Below, piece by piece: positions 51,511 through 60,711 of a stretch of 64,000 nucleotides of DNA. The position numbers and the translations under genes are program-made. Numbering within the stretch: the first letter of the stretch is position 1; each line of letters begins with the position of its first letter. The notes beneath the pieces were generated by a model. The model was not told the origin of the DNA. It worked only from the letters and a program-made list of their open reading frames with translations, and did not search any database. Source of the DNA: Verrucomicrobiota bacterium. Lineage in GTDB: Bacteria > Verrucomicrobiota > Verrucomicrobiia > Opitutales > Opitutaceae. The DNA is taken from the NCBI GenBank assembly GCA_023416735.1, contig JAEZGX010000017.1:1-64000 (forward strand), written 5' to 3'.

Positions 51511-51572
51511 CTCGTTCTCGTTCTTCGTTCTCTTTCTCGTTCTTCCGCCTCCGTCGTGCTCGCGCTCCTGCT
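51511..51572. repeat. TCGTTC tract without a right arm, between permeases 5 and 6
   Basis: A run of CTCGTTCTCGTTCTTCGTTC units starts at the stop codon and changes into GTCGTGCTCGCGCTCCTGC. No complementary arm fits in the 65-nt gap. Confidence 0.6.
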
Positions 51573-51575
51573 TCC

Positions 51576-54023
51576 ATGAAACTCGCCCTCCGCTCCCTCC
51601 TGAAGACGCGCGGCTTCACCGCCATCGCCATCCTCACACTCGCGTTGGGTATCGGCGCGACCACTACAGTCTTCAGCTGGGTCGAACGCGTCTTGCTCGA
51701 CCCGCTTCCCGGCGTCGCGGAGCCGTCGCGCCTCGTCGCCCTCGAATCGGTCAGCCCGTCCGGCGAAACGATCGACAGTTCCTTCCTCGACTTCCTCGAC
51801 TACCAGGCGCAGGCGAAGAGCTTCTCCCACATCCTCGTCGACAAGGGCCGCCCGCTCAACTTCGGCAGCGGAGCCGACGCGCAGCGTCTCTGGGGTCAAC
51901 TCGTGTCCGGCGGTTTCTTCGAAACCCTCCGCGTGCAGCCGCACCTCGGCCGTTTTTTCAATGCCGAAGATCGTCCTGACGTCCCCGCTGCCGCGCCCGT
52001 CGCCGTCATCAGCGAGCGACTCTGGCGCCGCCATTTCAACGCCGACCCCGCCGTGCTCGGCCGCACGATCACACTCAACGAGCACGCTTATACCGTCATC
52101 GGCGTCGCCGACGCCGGATTCATCGGCTCGCTCAATGGCGTCGCCTACGACGTGTGGGTGCCGATCGGCACGCACGCCTTGCTGCTCGGGCCGTCGAGCT
52201 GGCTCGAGAATCGCAGTTGGCGCTCGTTTCACAGTCTCGGACGCTTAGCCCCCGGCGCCACGATCGAGTCCGCGCGCGCCGAGCTCGCCGCCATCGCCGG
52301 CCGGCTGGCGGACACGTATCCGGATTCCAACCACGGAATTGGCTTCACCGCGAAGCGGCTCGCCCAGGCGAAAGACGGCGCCCAAAGCCACCTCGCCAAA
52401 CCGCTTCTGCTGCTCTTCGGCGTCACCGCCCTCGTTCTCCTCATCGTCTGCGCCAATCTCTCGAATCTCCTCCTCGTCCGCGCGAGCGCCCGCCAGCGCG
52501 AGATGTGCATCCGCCAGGCCCTTGGCGCGGGCTGGCTTCGTATCGCGCGCCAGTTGCTCGCAGAGAGCCTGCTGCTCTCCATCGCCGGCAGCGTCGTCGG
52601 ATTGTTGTTCACCCTCTGGATGTCCGACTTGCTTCGACAGTTCATCCCCGTCGCGGAACTGCCGATCTCGCTCAGCGCTCACCTGAGTCCGCGCGTTTTG
52701 CTCCTTGCCGTTGGCCTTTCGTTCGTCACCGCCCTGCTCGCCGGCCTCGCGCCCGCCCTTTGGATCGCGCGTCCCAATCTTATCGACGTGCTACGCGCCA
52801 GCGGACCTGCCGCAACCACCACCCCTCGCGCGGAGTTCTTTCGCCGCGCGCTCATCGTCGCGCAAACGGCGATTGCCCTCGTGACACTCGCCTGTGCCGC
52901 GCTCGCCGCGAAAAGCTTCTTCGCCGCCAAGCACGCCGATCCCGGTTTCGATGCCCGCGGCGTTCTGCTCGCCGCGCTGAAACTCGACACGAGCGGCTAC
53001 ACCCGCGAACAGGCCTCCGCCTTCCTCGACCGGCTTCAACCGCAGCTCGCCGCGCTTCCAGGCGTCGCGTCCGCCGCCCTCGCCGAAAACGTCCCGCTCA
53101 GCCTTTCCCGCGGCTCCTGGGAAAACCTCGCGATCCCCGGCTACATGCCCGCCCCCGGCGAGGAGGTTCGCGTCTACCGCAATCTCGTCTCGCCCGGCTA
53201 TTTCTCGCACATGCGCATTCCACTGCTGCACGGACGCGAGTTCAACGACGCCGATCGGCGCGACGCCCCGCCGGTCGCCATCGTCAACGAAACGTTCGCC
53301 CGCCGCTACCTCGGGGGAGTCGATGCGACCGGCCGCACGTTCTCGATCCTCGGCTGGCAACGCGAGGCCACGGTCGTCGGCGTCGTGCGCGACTCCAAAA
53401 TCGACCGCCTCGATGAGGCCGCCCAGCCCTACTATTACGTTCCGCTGCGACAGTTCTACCTGCTCGATACCGGCATCGCTCTCCAGCTGCGCGTCCGCGA
53501 ATCCGCTCCCTCGATCGATCCGATTTCACTTCTCCCGGGCCTTCGCGCTGCGGTGCGCGAGATCGATCCACGCGTGCAGATCTTCGAAGCGTTCACTCTC
53601 GAGGATTTCATCGGCGGTTCACGCTTCACCCAAAAAACCGCCGCAACCCTCCTCGCCGTCCTCTCTGCGATCGCGCTCACGCTCACCGCGCTCGGCCTCT
53701 ACGGCGTGCTCTCGTTCGCCGTCGCGCAACGCACGCCTGAAATCGGCGTCCGCCTCGCACTCGGCGCCCGCCCCGCCGACATCGCGCGACTCTTCATTCT
53801 CCGCGGCACGTTGCTCGTCGCGCTCGGCCTGGCCTGCGGTCTCCCCGCGACCATCGCGGTCGGCCACGGACTCGGTTCGCTTTTCTACGGGCTCAGCCCG
53901 TTCGAACCCCTGCTTCTCGCCCTCGTTGTCGCGCCGGTCCTTCTCGCCGCCCTCGGCGCGTGCTGGCTCCCCGCGCGTCGCGCGAGCCGCGTCGATCCCC
54001 TCACCGCCCTCCGCACGGAATAG
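51576..54023 (+). CDS. Double-FtsX ABC permease 6 (ADOP-like)
   Basis: At 815 residues this is the longest permease of the array. The first helix reads LTLALGIGATTTVFSWVERV, where the common Asn-Thr is Thr-Thr. The first periplasmic domain contains SFLDFLDYQAQAKSFSHILV, the first FtsX unit VLLIVCANLSNLLLVRASAR, and the last unit RTPEIGVRLALGARPADI. It is a separate subfamily inserted between the related permeases 5 and 7. The gene shows slightly more G-ending codons than its neighbours, which may indicate a different history. Confidence 0.88.
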   Translation: MKLALRSLLKTRGFTAIAILTLALGIGATTTVFSWVERVLLDPLPGVAEPSRLVALESVSPSGETIDSSFLDFLDYQAQAKSFSHILVDKGRPLNFGSGADAQRLWGQLVSGGFFETLRVQPHLGRFFNAEDRPDVPAAAPVAVISERLWRRHFNADPAVLGRTITLNEHAYTVIGVADAGFIGSLNGVAYDVWVPIGTHALLLGPSSWLENRSWRSFHSLGRLAPGATIESARAELAAIAGRLADTYPDSNHGIGFTAKRLAQAKDGAQSHLAKPLLLLFGVTALVLLIVCANLSNLLLVRASARQREMCIRQALGAGWLRIARQLLAESLLLSIAGSVVGLLFTLWMSDLLRQFIPVAELPISLSAHLSPRVLLLAVGLSFVTALLAGLAPALWIARPNLIDVLRASGPAATTTPRAEFFRRALIVAQTAIALVTLACAALAAKSFFAAKHADPGFDARGVLLAALKLDTSGYTREQASAFLDRLQPQLAALPGVASAALAENVPLSLSRGSWENLAIPGYMPAPGEEVRVYRNLVSPGYFSHMRIPLLHGREFNDADRRDAPPVAIVNETFARRYLGGVDATGRTFSILGWQREATVVGVVRDSKIDRLDEAAQPYYYVPLRQFYLLDTGIALQLRVRESAPSIDPISLLPGLRAAVREIDPRVQIFEAFTLEDFIGGSRFTQKTAATLLAVLSAIALTLTALGLYGVLSFAVAQRTPEIGVRLALGARPADIARLFILRGTLLVALGLACGLPATIAVGHGLGSLFYGLSPFEPLLLALVVAPVLLAALGACWLPARRASRVDPLTALRTE

Positions 54024-54104
54024 AATCGTTCTCTAAACCCACCGAACTCACTGCAGGCAACCGGAAGAGAAAGAGAACTATCACGAGAACGAGAAAGAAA
54101 ACCT
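54024..54104. repeat. Degraded TCGTTC palindrome between permeases 6 and 7
   Basis: The left arm is only AATCGTTCTCT (54022-54034). The right arm (54064-54104) has AGAGAAAGAGAAC, ACGAGAACGAGAAAG. The spacer is about 30 nt. Confidence 0.6.
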
Positions 54105-54128
54105 TAAGCAGGTCCTGCCCTCTCCACC

Positions 54129-56561
54129 ATGCCCTCTGACCTCCGCCCCGCCGTTCGCACGCTCGCCAAATACCCCGGCTACTCCGCCGTCATCATCCTC
54201 ACGCTAGCACTCGGGATCGGCGCCAACACCGCCATCTTCTCCTTCTTCCACGGCATCCTTCTGCGGCCGCTTCCGATCGCCGACGCCGATCGCGTCGTGC
54301 TGGTGAAAAAAGATCCGCGCGATTTCTCCGATCCCATGGAAACCAGCCCCGGCATCCTCACGGCCGATTTCCAGGAATTACAGTCCGAGCTCACTTCGTT
54401 GCGCGACTTCGCCACCTACACGCTCGACTCCGCCACGCTCACCGGAACCGGCACGCCCGAACTCGTCGCCGCCGCCGTGGTCACCGATAATTTCTTCTCC
54501 ACGCTTGGCACCCGCGCCGCCCTCGGACGCACCTTCACCGCCGACGCCACTGACGTCCGCGCCGGCCGTCTCGCCACGCTCTCACATCGTCACTGGCACT
54601 CCCACTTCGGTGGCGATCCTTCCGTCATCGGCCGCACGATCCGCCTCAACCAGGTCCCCGTCACCATCGTGGGCGTGATGCCGCCCGACTTCGAATTCCC
54701 GCGCGAAGCCAACTACTGGGTCAGCAGCGCCGGACAAATTCCCGAAAGCCAGCTCGGTCTCGCGTCGTTCAGCTACGGCGGCCGCGGCCATTACATCCGC
54801 ACCATCCTCGCGCGACTTCAGCCCGACGTCTCGCGCGAACAGGCCGAACGCGAATTCCTGGCCGCCTTCAACCGTCTCCCTAATCCGAATCAGGCCAACC
54901 GCACCGCCTGCCTCATGACCCTGCGCGATCAGGTCGTCGGCGACGTGCGTCCGGTGCTCTCCTTGCTGCTCGTCTGCGTGGGTCTCGTTCTCCTGATCTC
55001 CTGTTTCAACGTCGCCAATCTCATGCTCTCGCGCGCCGTGACACGACGCCAGGAGCTCGGCATCCGCGCCGCTCTCGGCGCGAGCCGCTGGCACATCGCG
55101 CGCCAGTTGCTCGGCGAAAGTCTCCTGCTGTCCTTTCTCGGCGGCGCGATGGGCGTGCTGCTCGCCGCCTGGGGTCTCGGTCTCCTCGTTACGCTCGCCC
55201 CCGCCTCGATCCCGCGTCTCGAAACCATCCACCTCGACGCGACCGTCCTCGGTTTCGCCCTTGGTCTGACACTCCTCACCGGCCTCGCGTGCGGGCTCTC
55301 GCCTTTGATCGGTCTCGGTCGCCGCGATCTTGCTTCGACGACCCGCGGCGTCGGCAAAGGCGATACCGCCTCCCCCGCTCCTCGCCGCATCCGTCTCGCC
55401 CTCGTCGCCGGCGAAGTCGCCGTATCGCTCGTCCTGCTCGTCGCCGCCGGTCTTTTGCTGCGCAGCGTAAGTGAACTGCAGGCCTTTTCCTGGGGCTTCG
55501 ATCCGTCCCGCGTGGTGTCCGCCCGCGTCGTGTTCGGCGGCGAACGCTATGCCGATGGCGAATCTCAACGCCGGTTTTACCGCGCGTTGCTCGATCGTCT
55601 CGACCGCACACCCGGCTTTGAAAGCGTCGGCACCAAGTTTTTCCGCGTCGGCGATTCGTGGGTCAAAGAACCCTTCGTCATCGAGGGACAAACCCGCCCC
55701 GCCGACTTCAGCCCACCCATGGCGACGACGCATCAGGTCAGCGAAGACTACTTCCGCACCATGGGCATCCCGCTGCTCGCCGGTCGCGGCTTCACCTCCG
55801 ACGACAACGAAAACTCCCCTCCCGTCATGATCATCGACGAGACGTTCGCGCAGCGTTTCTTTCCCGATGGAGCCGTGGGCCGCCGCATCCGCGCCGGAGG
55901 AAGCCCGGACGAGGAAGGCGGCTGGGTCGAGATCGTCGGCGTCGTCTCCGCCGTGCCCAGCGAAGGACCCTCCGGTCCCGTTCTCCCCGAGCTCTTCCGT
56001 CCTTTCCTCCAAGCTCCGTGGAACAACTTCTACGTGCACGCCCGCACCTCGCTCGACCTGGCTACGGCGGGTCGTCTGATCCAGGAAGCCGTCGCATCCG
56101 TCGATCCCACCGTTCCGATTTCCGATCTCGCCGGCATGCAACAAATCGTTTCCCGCCCCGCCGCCTCCCGCCAGTTCCCGCTCGGCCTCCTCGGTGCTTT
56201 TGCCCTCCTCGCCTTGCTCCTCGCCGCGGTCGGCATCTACGCCGTCACCCATCACTCGGTCGCCCAACGCACGCGCGAGATCGGCGTCCGCATGGCGCTC
56301 GGCGCTTCGCCCGGCTCCGTCGTCGCGCTCATGCTCCATCAAAGCTTCCGCCCTATTTTGCTCGGCCTCGCCGTCGGCTTGATCGGCGCAGCATCCACCG
56401 CATTCGCCATGCGCCAACTCCTCTTCGGCGTCGCCCCCCTCGACCTACCGACCTTCCTTATCGTGCCCGCCGTCCTCGCCATCATCGCCGCGCTCTCCTG
56501 CTGGCTCCCCGCCCGCCGCGCCACGAAAGTCGACCCCATCATCGCCCTGCGGGCCGAGTGA
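54129..56561 (+). CDS. Double-FtsX ABC permease 7 (ADOP-like)
   Basis: This 810-residue protein is the nearest relative of permease 5 over its whole length. Shared features include NTAIFSFFHGILLRPLPI, GILTADFQELQSELTSLRDF, LDSATLTG, LQAFSWGFDPSRVVSARVVF and IYAVTHHSVAQRTREIGVRM. It differs from permease 5 mainly in the second periplasmic domain (about 450-650), the part most likely to contact substrate or adaptor. The gene sits between permeases 6 and 8 with degenerate palindromes on both sides. Confidence 0.9.
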   Translation: MPSDLRPAVRTLAKYPGYSAVIILTLALGIGANTAIFSFFHGILLRPLPIADADRVVLVKKDPRDFSDPMETSPGILTADFQELQSELTSLRDFATYTLDSATLTGTGTPELVAAAVVTDNFFSTLGTRAALGRTFTADATDVRAGRLATLSHRHWHSHFGGDPSVIGRTIRLNQVPVTIVGVMPPDFEFPREANYWVSSAGQIPESQLGLASFSYGGRGHYIRTILARLQPDVSREQAEREFLAAFNRLPNPNQANRTACLMTLRDQVVGDVRPVLSLLLVCVGLVLLISCFNVANLMLSRAVTRRQELGIRAALGASRWHIARQLLGESLLLSFLGGAMGVLLAAWGLGLLVTLAPASIPRLETIHLDATVLGFALGLTLLTGLACGLSPLIGLGRRDLASTTRGVGKGDTASPAPRRIRLALVAGEVAVSLVLLVAAGLLLRSVSELQAFSWGFDPSRVVSARVVFGGERYADGESQRRFYRALLDRLDRTPGFESVGTKFFRVGDSWVKEPFVIEGQTRPADFSPPMATTHQVSEDYFRTMGIPLLAGRGFTSDDNENSPPVMIIDETFAQRFFPDGAVGRRIRAGGSPDEEGGWVEIVGVVSAVPSEGPSGPVLPELFRPFLQAPWNNFYVHARTSLDLATAGRLIQEAVASVDPTVPISDLAGMQQIVSRPAASRQFPLGLLGAFALLALLLAAVGIYAVTHHSVAQRTREIGVRMALGASPGSVVALMLHQSFRPILLGLAVGLIGAASTAFAMRQLLFGVAPLDLPTFLIVPAVLAIIAALSCWLPARRATKVDPIIALRAE

Positions 56562-56690
56562 ATCGTTCTCGTTCCTCGTTCTCCTTCTCGTTCTCGCCCA
56601 CTGCCCGACCTCGAGAGAACGAGAACGATTACGAAAACGAGAAAGAACCCCATCTCCGATCTCCCATCTCCCATCTTCCATCTCCGCGCG
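56562..56690. repeat. TCGTTC palindrome plus ATCTCC tract before permease 8
   Basis: The left arm (56562-56598, ATCGTTCTCGTTCCTCGTTC-like) and right arm (56614-56648, GAGAACGAGAACGATTACGA-like) are complementary around a spacer of about 15 nt. A second tract (56651-56690) repeats ATCTCC and CCATCT before the ATG. Confidence 0.78.
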
Positions 56691-56702
56691 CCCGCGGCCT
56701 GT

Positions 56703-59120
56703 ATGAAACACGCCCTCGGTCTCCTCGCTAAATCCCCCGGCTTCACCGCGGTCGCAGTCCTGACCCTCGCGCTGGGCATCGGCGCCAACACCGCCCTTTT
56801 CTCCATCTTCCAGCGGCTCGTGCTGCCACCGCTCGATCTGCCCGAGCCCGACCGGCTCGTTCGCGTGTGGGCCAGCAACCCCGATCGCAACCTCCTCGCT
56901 CCCGTCGTCTCGACGCCGCAATACGAGTTACTCGCCGCCGAGCAGCAGTCGTTCTCCGGATTCGCCGCCTCTCTCATCAACGGCTTCATCCTCGCCCGCG
57001 AACGCGCCGAACCGGAGCAGCTCCCCGCGCTACAGGTCACGGTCAACTGGCTTCCGACCTTGGGCCTTTCGCTCGTCCGGGGCCGCAACTTCACCGCCGA
57101 CGAAGATTCGCCCGGCGGCCCACGCGTCGTGATCCTCACCGAGGACTGCTGGCGTTCGCGTTTCGGCGCCAGCGAATCGATCCTCGGCGAAACCCTTCTG
57201 CTCAGCGGCACGCCGCACACCGTCATCGGCGTCGTGCGCACGCCGCTTCCCCCACCCGTCGCCTTCGCGCAACTGATCGTGCCGCGCGCGCTCGAGGGTG
57301 TCGGCCTCACGCCCGAACAAATCCGTTCCGGCATCGGTTTTCTCGAAATCACCGCCCGCCTCAAACCCGGCGTCTCCCTTCAGGAGGCCAACACCGAAAT
57401 CCATGCGCTCGTGGACCGTTACCGACGGGCGTATCCAACCAACCTGGACGCCCGCAATCGCGCCGAGTTGCGCCCGTGGACCGAGGAGATCGTCGGCAAC
57501 ATCCGCCCCACACTCCTCGTCCTGCTCGCGGCCGTCGCGCTCGTCCTGCTCATCGCCTGCGCCAACGTCTCCAATCTCTTCCTCAGCCGGCTCACCGCCC
57601 GCCACCGCGAGATCGCCGTGCGCATCTCGCTCGGCGCCACGCGCGGTTCGCTCCTCCGACAGTTCCTCTCCGAAAGCGCGCTCTTCTGCCTGCTCTCCAC
57701 CGCCCTCGGACTTCTGCTCGCCACGTGGTCGCTCGAAGCCACGGAAAAGCTCTTCGCTTCCCGGCTTCCCGCCGGCACCACCTTCACCCTCGATGGTTTC
57801 ACCCTCGCCTTCACCGTCGCGCTCTCTGCGCTCACCTGCGCCGCCGTCGGTCTCGTGCCCGCTCTGCAAGCCTCGAATCTCCACCTCGCCGACGCCCTGA
57901 AGGAGGCCGCCCGCGGTTCGACCGGCGGACATCGCGGCGGACGCCTGCGTTCATGCTTCGTCGTGATCGAGGTCGCATTCTCCGTCCTGCTTCTCGTCGG
58001 CTCCAGTCTCCTGTTGGTCAGCTTCCTGAAACTCCAGGCCACCCCGCCCGGCTTCAACCCGCACGGCGCCGCTACCACCGCGATCAACATCCCCACCACG
58101 CACTATCGCACGCCCGAGCACTGGCTCACCCACCTCGACCAAATCCTGCAAAACCTCCACGCCAACCCGCAGGTAAAACACGCCGCCGCCGCAACCAACG
58201 TCCCCGCCGGCTTCCTCAGCGTTGCCCCCCGCGGCATCTACGCCCTCCAAGGCCGGCCGCTTCCGCCCATCGACGAACGGCCGCTCGCTTTTCTCACCGC
58301 CGCTTCCGAGGACTATTTCCGAACCCTCGGCATCCCGCTCCGCTCCGGCCGTTTCTTCACTCGCGATGACCGCGCCGACACCACCAGCGTCGCGATCGTC
58401 AACGAGTCGTTCGCAAAAAAGCTTTTCCCCGACGGCAACGCTCTCGGTCGCGTGATCCTCCGCGGCCCCGACGGCAAGGTCGCTCACGAAATCGTCGGCG
58501 TCGTCGGTGACGTAAAATCACAGGGCCTTCACGCCCCCGCGCCCGACACGCTCTACCTCGCCCTGCGCCAGAATCCCGCGCCTTTCGTGAGCCTCGTCGC
58601 GCGCACCGATGGCGACGCCGCTGCGCTCCAGAACATCTTCCGCTCCGCGGTCCACACCACCGATCGCAACACCGTCGTCACGCTCTTCCAAACGCTCGAA
58701 GCCGGCCTGAGCAACACGCTCGGCTTCCAACGCATCGTCGCCTCGCTCACCTCCATCTTCGCCGGCCTCGCCGTCCTCCTCGCGGCGCTCGGCCTGTATT
58801 CAGTTCTTGCCTACGCGGTCGCGCAACGGACCAACGAGATCGGCATCCGCATTGCGCTCGGAGCTACCACCCGGCAGGTGCTCGCGCTCGTGCTCGGCCA
58901 GGGCCTCAAGCTTGTCACCTTCGGTCTCGCGGCCGGCCTCGTTATCGCCGCCGCCGCCTCCCATCTCCTCCAGCAATTGCTCTTCAACGTCGAACGCATC
59001 GACCCGCGCCTCTACGCCGCCGTCGCCCTCCTCTTCATCGTCATCGGCGCCGTCGCGTGCCTGCTCCCCGCTTTCCGCGCCGCGAAAGTCGATCCTCTCA
59101 CCGCGCTCCGCTCCGACTAA
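56703..59120 (+). CDS. Double-FtsX ABC permease 8 (ADOP-like)
   Basis: The 805-residue last member of the array has NTALFSIFQRLVLPPLDLPE in its first region and VSTPQYELLAAEQQSFSGFA in its first periplasmic domain. The first FtsX unit reads LLIACANVSNLFLSRLTARH and the last NEIGIRIALGATTRQV. Its C-terminus is LPAFRAAKVDPLTALRSD, with Phe in place of the Arg common to the others. It is the most divergent pairwise among the eight by eye. It is followed by a trace of the TCGTTC element and a 229-nt gap before the Tat-exported oxidoreductase. Confidence 0.9.
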   Translation: MKHALGLLAKSPGFTAVAVLTLALGIGANTALFSIFQRLVLPPLDLPEPDRLVRVWASNPDRNLLAPVVSTPQYELLAAEQQSFSGFAASLINGFILARERAEPEQLPALQVTVNWLPTLGLSLVRGRNFTADEDSPGGPRVVILTEDCWRSRFGASESILGETLLLSGTPHTVIGVVRTPLPPPVAFAQLIVPRALEGVGLTPEQIRSGIGFLEITARLKPGVSLQEANTEIHALVDRYRRAYPTNLDARNRAELRPWTEEIVGNIRPTLLVLLAAVALVLLIACANVSNLFLSRLTARHREIAVRISLGATRGSLLRQFLSESALFCLLSTALGLLLATWSLEATEKLFASRLPAGTTFTLDGFTLAFTVALSALTCAAVGLVPALQASNLHLADALKEAARGSTGGHRGGRLRSCFVVIEVAFSVLLLVGSSLLLVSFLKLQATPPGFNPHGAATTAINIPTTHYRTPEHWLTHLDQILQNLHANPQVKHAAAATNVPAGFLSVAPRGIYALQGRPLPPIDERPLAFLTAASEDYFRTLGIPLRSGRFFTRDDRADTTSVAIVNESFAKKLFPDGNALGRVILRGPDGKVAHEIVGVVGDVKSQGLHAPAPDTLYLALRQNPAPFVSLVARTDGDAAALQNIFRSAVHTTDRNTVVTLFQTLEAGLSNTLGFQRIVASLTSIFAGLAVLLAALGLYSVLAYAVAQRTNEIGIRIALGATTRQVLALVLGQGLKLVTFGLAAGLVIAAAASHLLQQLLFNVERIDPRLYAAVALLFIVIGAVACLLPAFRAAKVDPLTALRSD

Positions 59121-59294
59121 ATCGTTTTCGTTCTTCGCTCCCTTTCCGACCAGCCGCGCACGATCTGGGGAAAACAAAACACCTGACCCGTGTGATGTCA
59201 TAGGATTGCCGCGGCTGGTCGGTTCCAACATGTCCGCGACCCGCTATTCGCGTCGTTCAACGAGCCACTTCGTGACTCCCGCGGAAAACATTTA

Positions 59295-59349
59295 GCACTG
59301 GTGTTTCCCTGGAGCTTGGAGCTTGGAGCTTGGAGTTTCCCCTCCCCCC
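59295..59349 (+). repeat. Leader repeat upstream of oxidoreductase 1
   Basis: GCACTGGTGTTTCCCTG starts at 59295, followed by four GAGCTTG units and a C-rich run to the ATG. The same leader precedes the second oxidoreductase gene at 62585-62637 in the same position. Confidence 0.75.
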
Positions 59350-60711
59350 ATGAACCGTCGCACCTTCGTTTCCTCCCTCGCCGTCGCCGGCGCCGCCACC
59401 GCCGTTGCCCCGTCCCGCCTCTTCGGCAGTGATGCCAAAAAGCGCCCCACCGTCGGCGTCATCGGCTGCGGCTGGTATGGCGGCGTGAACCTTGAGGTCT
59501 TCGCCCGCTGCACCCAAATCGAGGTCGTCGCCTTGTGTGACGTTAACCGACAGCACCTGGACAAAACGCTGAAGCTCGTCGCCCAACACCAGCAGGCCGT
59601 TCCGCGCACGTTCACCGATTACCGCGAGATGCTCGCCAGCGGTCCGCTCGACATCGTCATCATCACCACCCCCGACCACTGGCACGCGCTCTCCGCCATC
59701 GCCGCCATGAAAGCCGGCGCCGATCTCTATCTGGAAAAGCCGCTCGGCGTCGACGTCATCGAGGGCGCGGCCATGGTCGCCGCCGCTCGCAAGTATAACC
59801 GCGTCGTGCAGGTCAACACCCAGCGCCGCAGCAATCCGCTCTACCTCGAAGCTCGCGACAAATACATCCGCAGCGGTCGCCTCGGCAAAATCGCCGCCGT
59901 TGAATGCTACAGCTACCTCGGCATCGAGGGCTGGAGCGCCGGACCCATTCCCGACGCGACCGTCCCCGAACATCTCGATTACGAGATGTTCGCCGGCCCC
60001 GCTCCGAAGCTGCCCTACAAAACCATCATGGAAGACCGCGGCTGGCGCTCCTTCATGGAGTTCGGCAACGGCATCATCGGCAACGTCGGCGTGCACATGC
60101 TCGACAAGGTCCGCATGCTCCTCGAGCTCGGCTGGCCCGAATCCATCAGCTCCTCCGGCGGCATCTACGTTCACAAAAATTCGTTCTCCAACGTCTCCGA
60201 CACGCAACACAGCGTCTTCCACTATCCCGACCTCGACGTGAGCTGGGAGCACCGCATGTGGGGCCGCTCGCCGATCCCTCCGCGCCACTGGAGCGATCAA
60301 TGGGGCGCGCGTTTCCTCGGCGAACACGGCACGTTGAACATCACCATGTTTGAATACGTGTTCGAGCCCGCCGACCGCGGTCCGCGCGAAGGCCGCAACC
60401 TGATGTCCACCACCGGCGATCTCGAAAACATCGACTTCCGCCGCGGCAGCGAGGCCTTCGTCGAAACCGAAAACCGTCACGTGCTCGACTTCATGGCCGC
60501 CCGCGAAACCCGCTCGCGTCCCATCGCTGACATCGAGGAAGGCCACATCTCCAGCGCCATGTGCCAACTCGCCAATCTCTCCCAGGAACTCGGCCGCACG
60601 CTGGTTTACGATCCCAAAACCCGCACGATCCCCCGCGACCCCGAAGCGACCCGCCGCCTCGCCCGCCCCTACCGCGCGCCGTGGCAGCACCCCGATCCCG
60701 CGAACGTATAA
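59350..60711 (+). CDS. Tat-exported Gfo/Idh/MocA family oxidoreductase 1
   Basis: This 453-residue protein has a Tat signal (MNRRTFVSSLAVAGAATAV, Arg-Arg at 3-4) followed by a Rossmann domain: VGVIGCGWYGGVNLEVF and DVNRQHLDKTLKL. The active-site region is PDHWHALSAIAAMKAG, then EKPLGVDVIEG and VNTQRRSNPLY. The C-terminal alpha/beta domain includes DHWSDQWGARFLGEHGTLN-type residues (His-Trp-Ser-Asp-Gln-Trp). Family members use NAD(P) in sugar or inositol redox steps; folded export with bound cofactor fits Tat. It shares most motifs with the gene at 62638, so the two are duplicates. The substrate is unknown, perhaps a sugar from sulfated polysaccharide given the sulfatase between them. Confidence 0.88.
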   Translation: MNRRTFVSSLAVAGAATAVAPSRLFGSDAKKRPTVGVIGCGWYGGVNLEVFARCTQIEVVALCDVNRQHLDKTLKLVAQHQQAVPRTFTDYREMLASGPLDIVIITTPDHWHALSAIAAMKAGADLYLEKPLGVDVIEGAAMVAAARKYNRVVQVNTQRRSNPLYLEARDKYIRSGRLGKIAAVECYSYLGIEGWSAGPIPDATVPEHLDYEMFAGPAPKLPYKTIMEDRGWRSFMEFGNGIIGNVGVHMLDKVRMLLELGWPESISSSGGIYVHKNSFSNVSDTQHSVFHYPDLDVSWEHRMWGRSPIPPRHWSDQWGARFLGEHGTLNITMFEYVFEPADRGPREGRNLMSTTGDLENIDFRRGSEAFVETENRHVLDFMAARETRSRPIADIEEGHISSAMCQLANLSQELGRTLVYDPKTRTIPRDPEATRRLARPYRAPWQHPDPANV

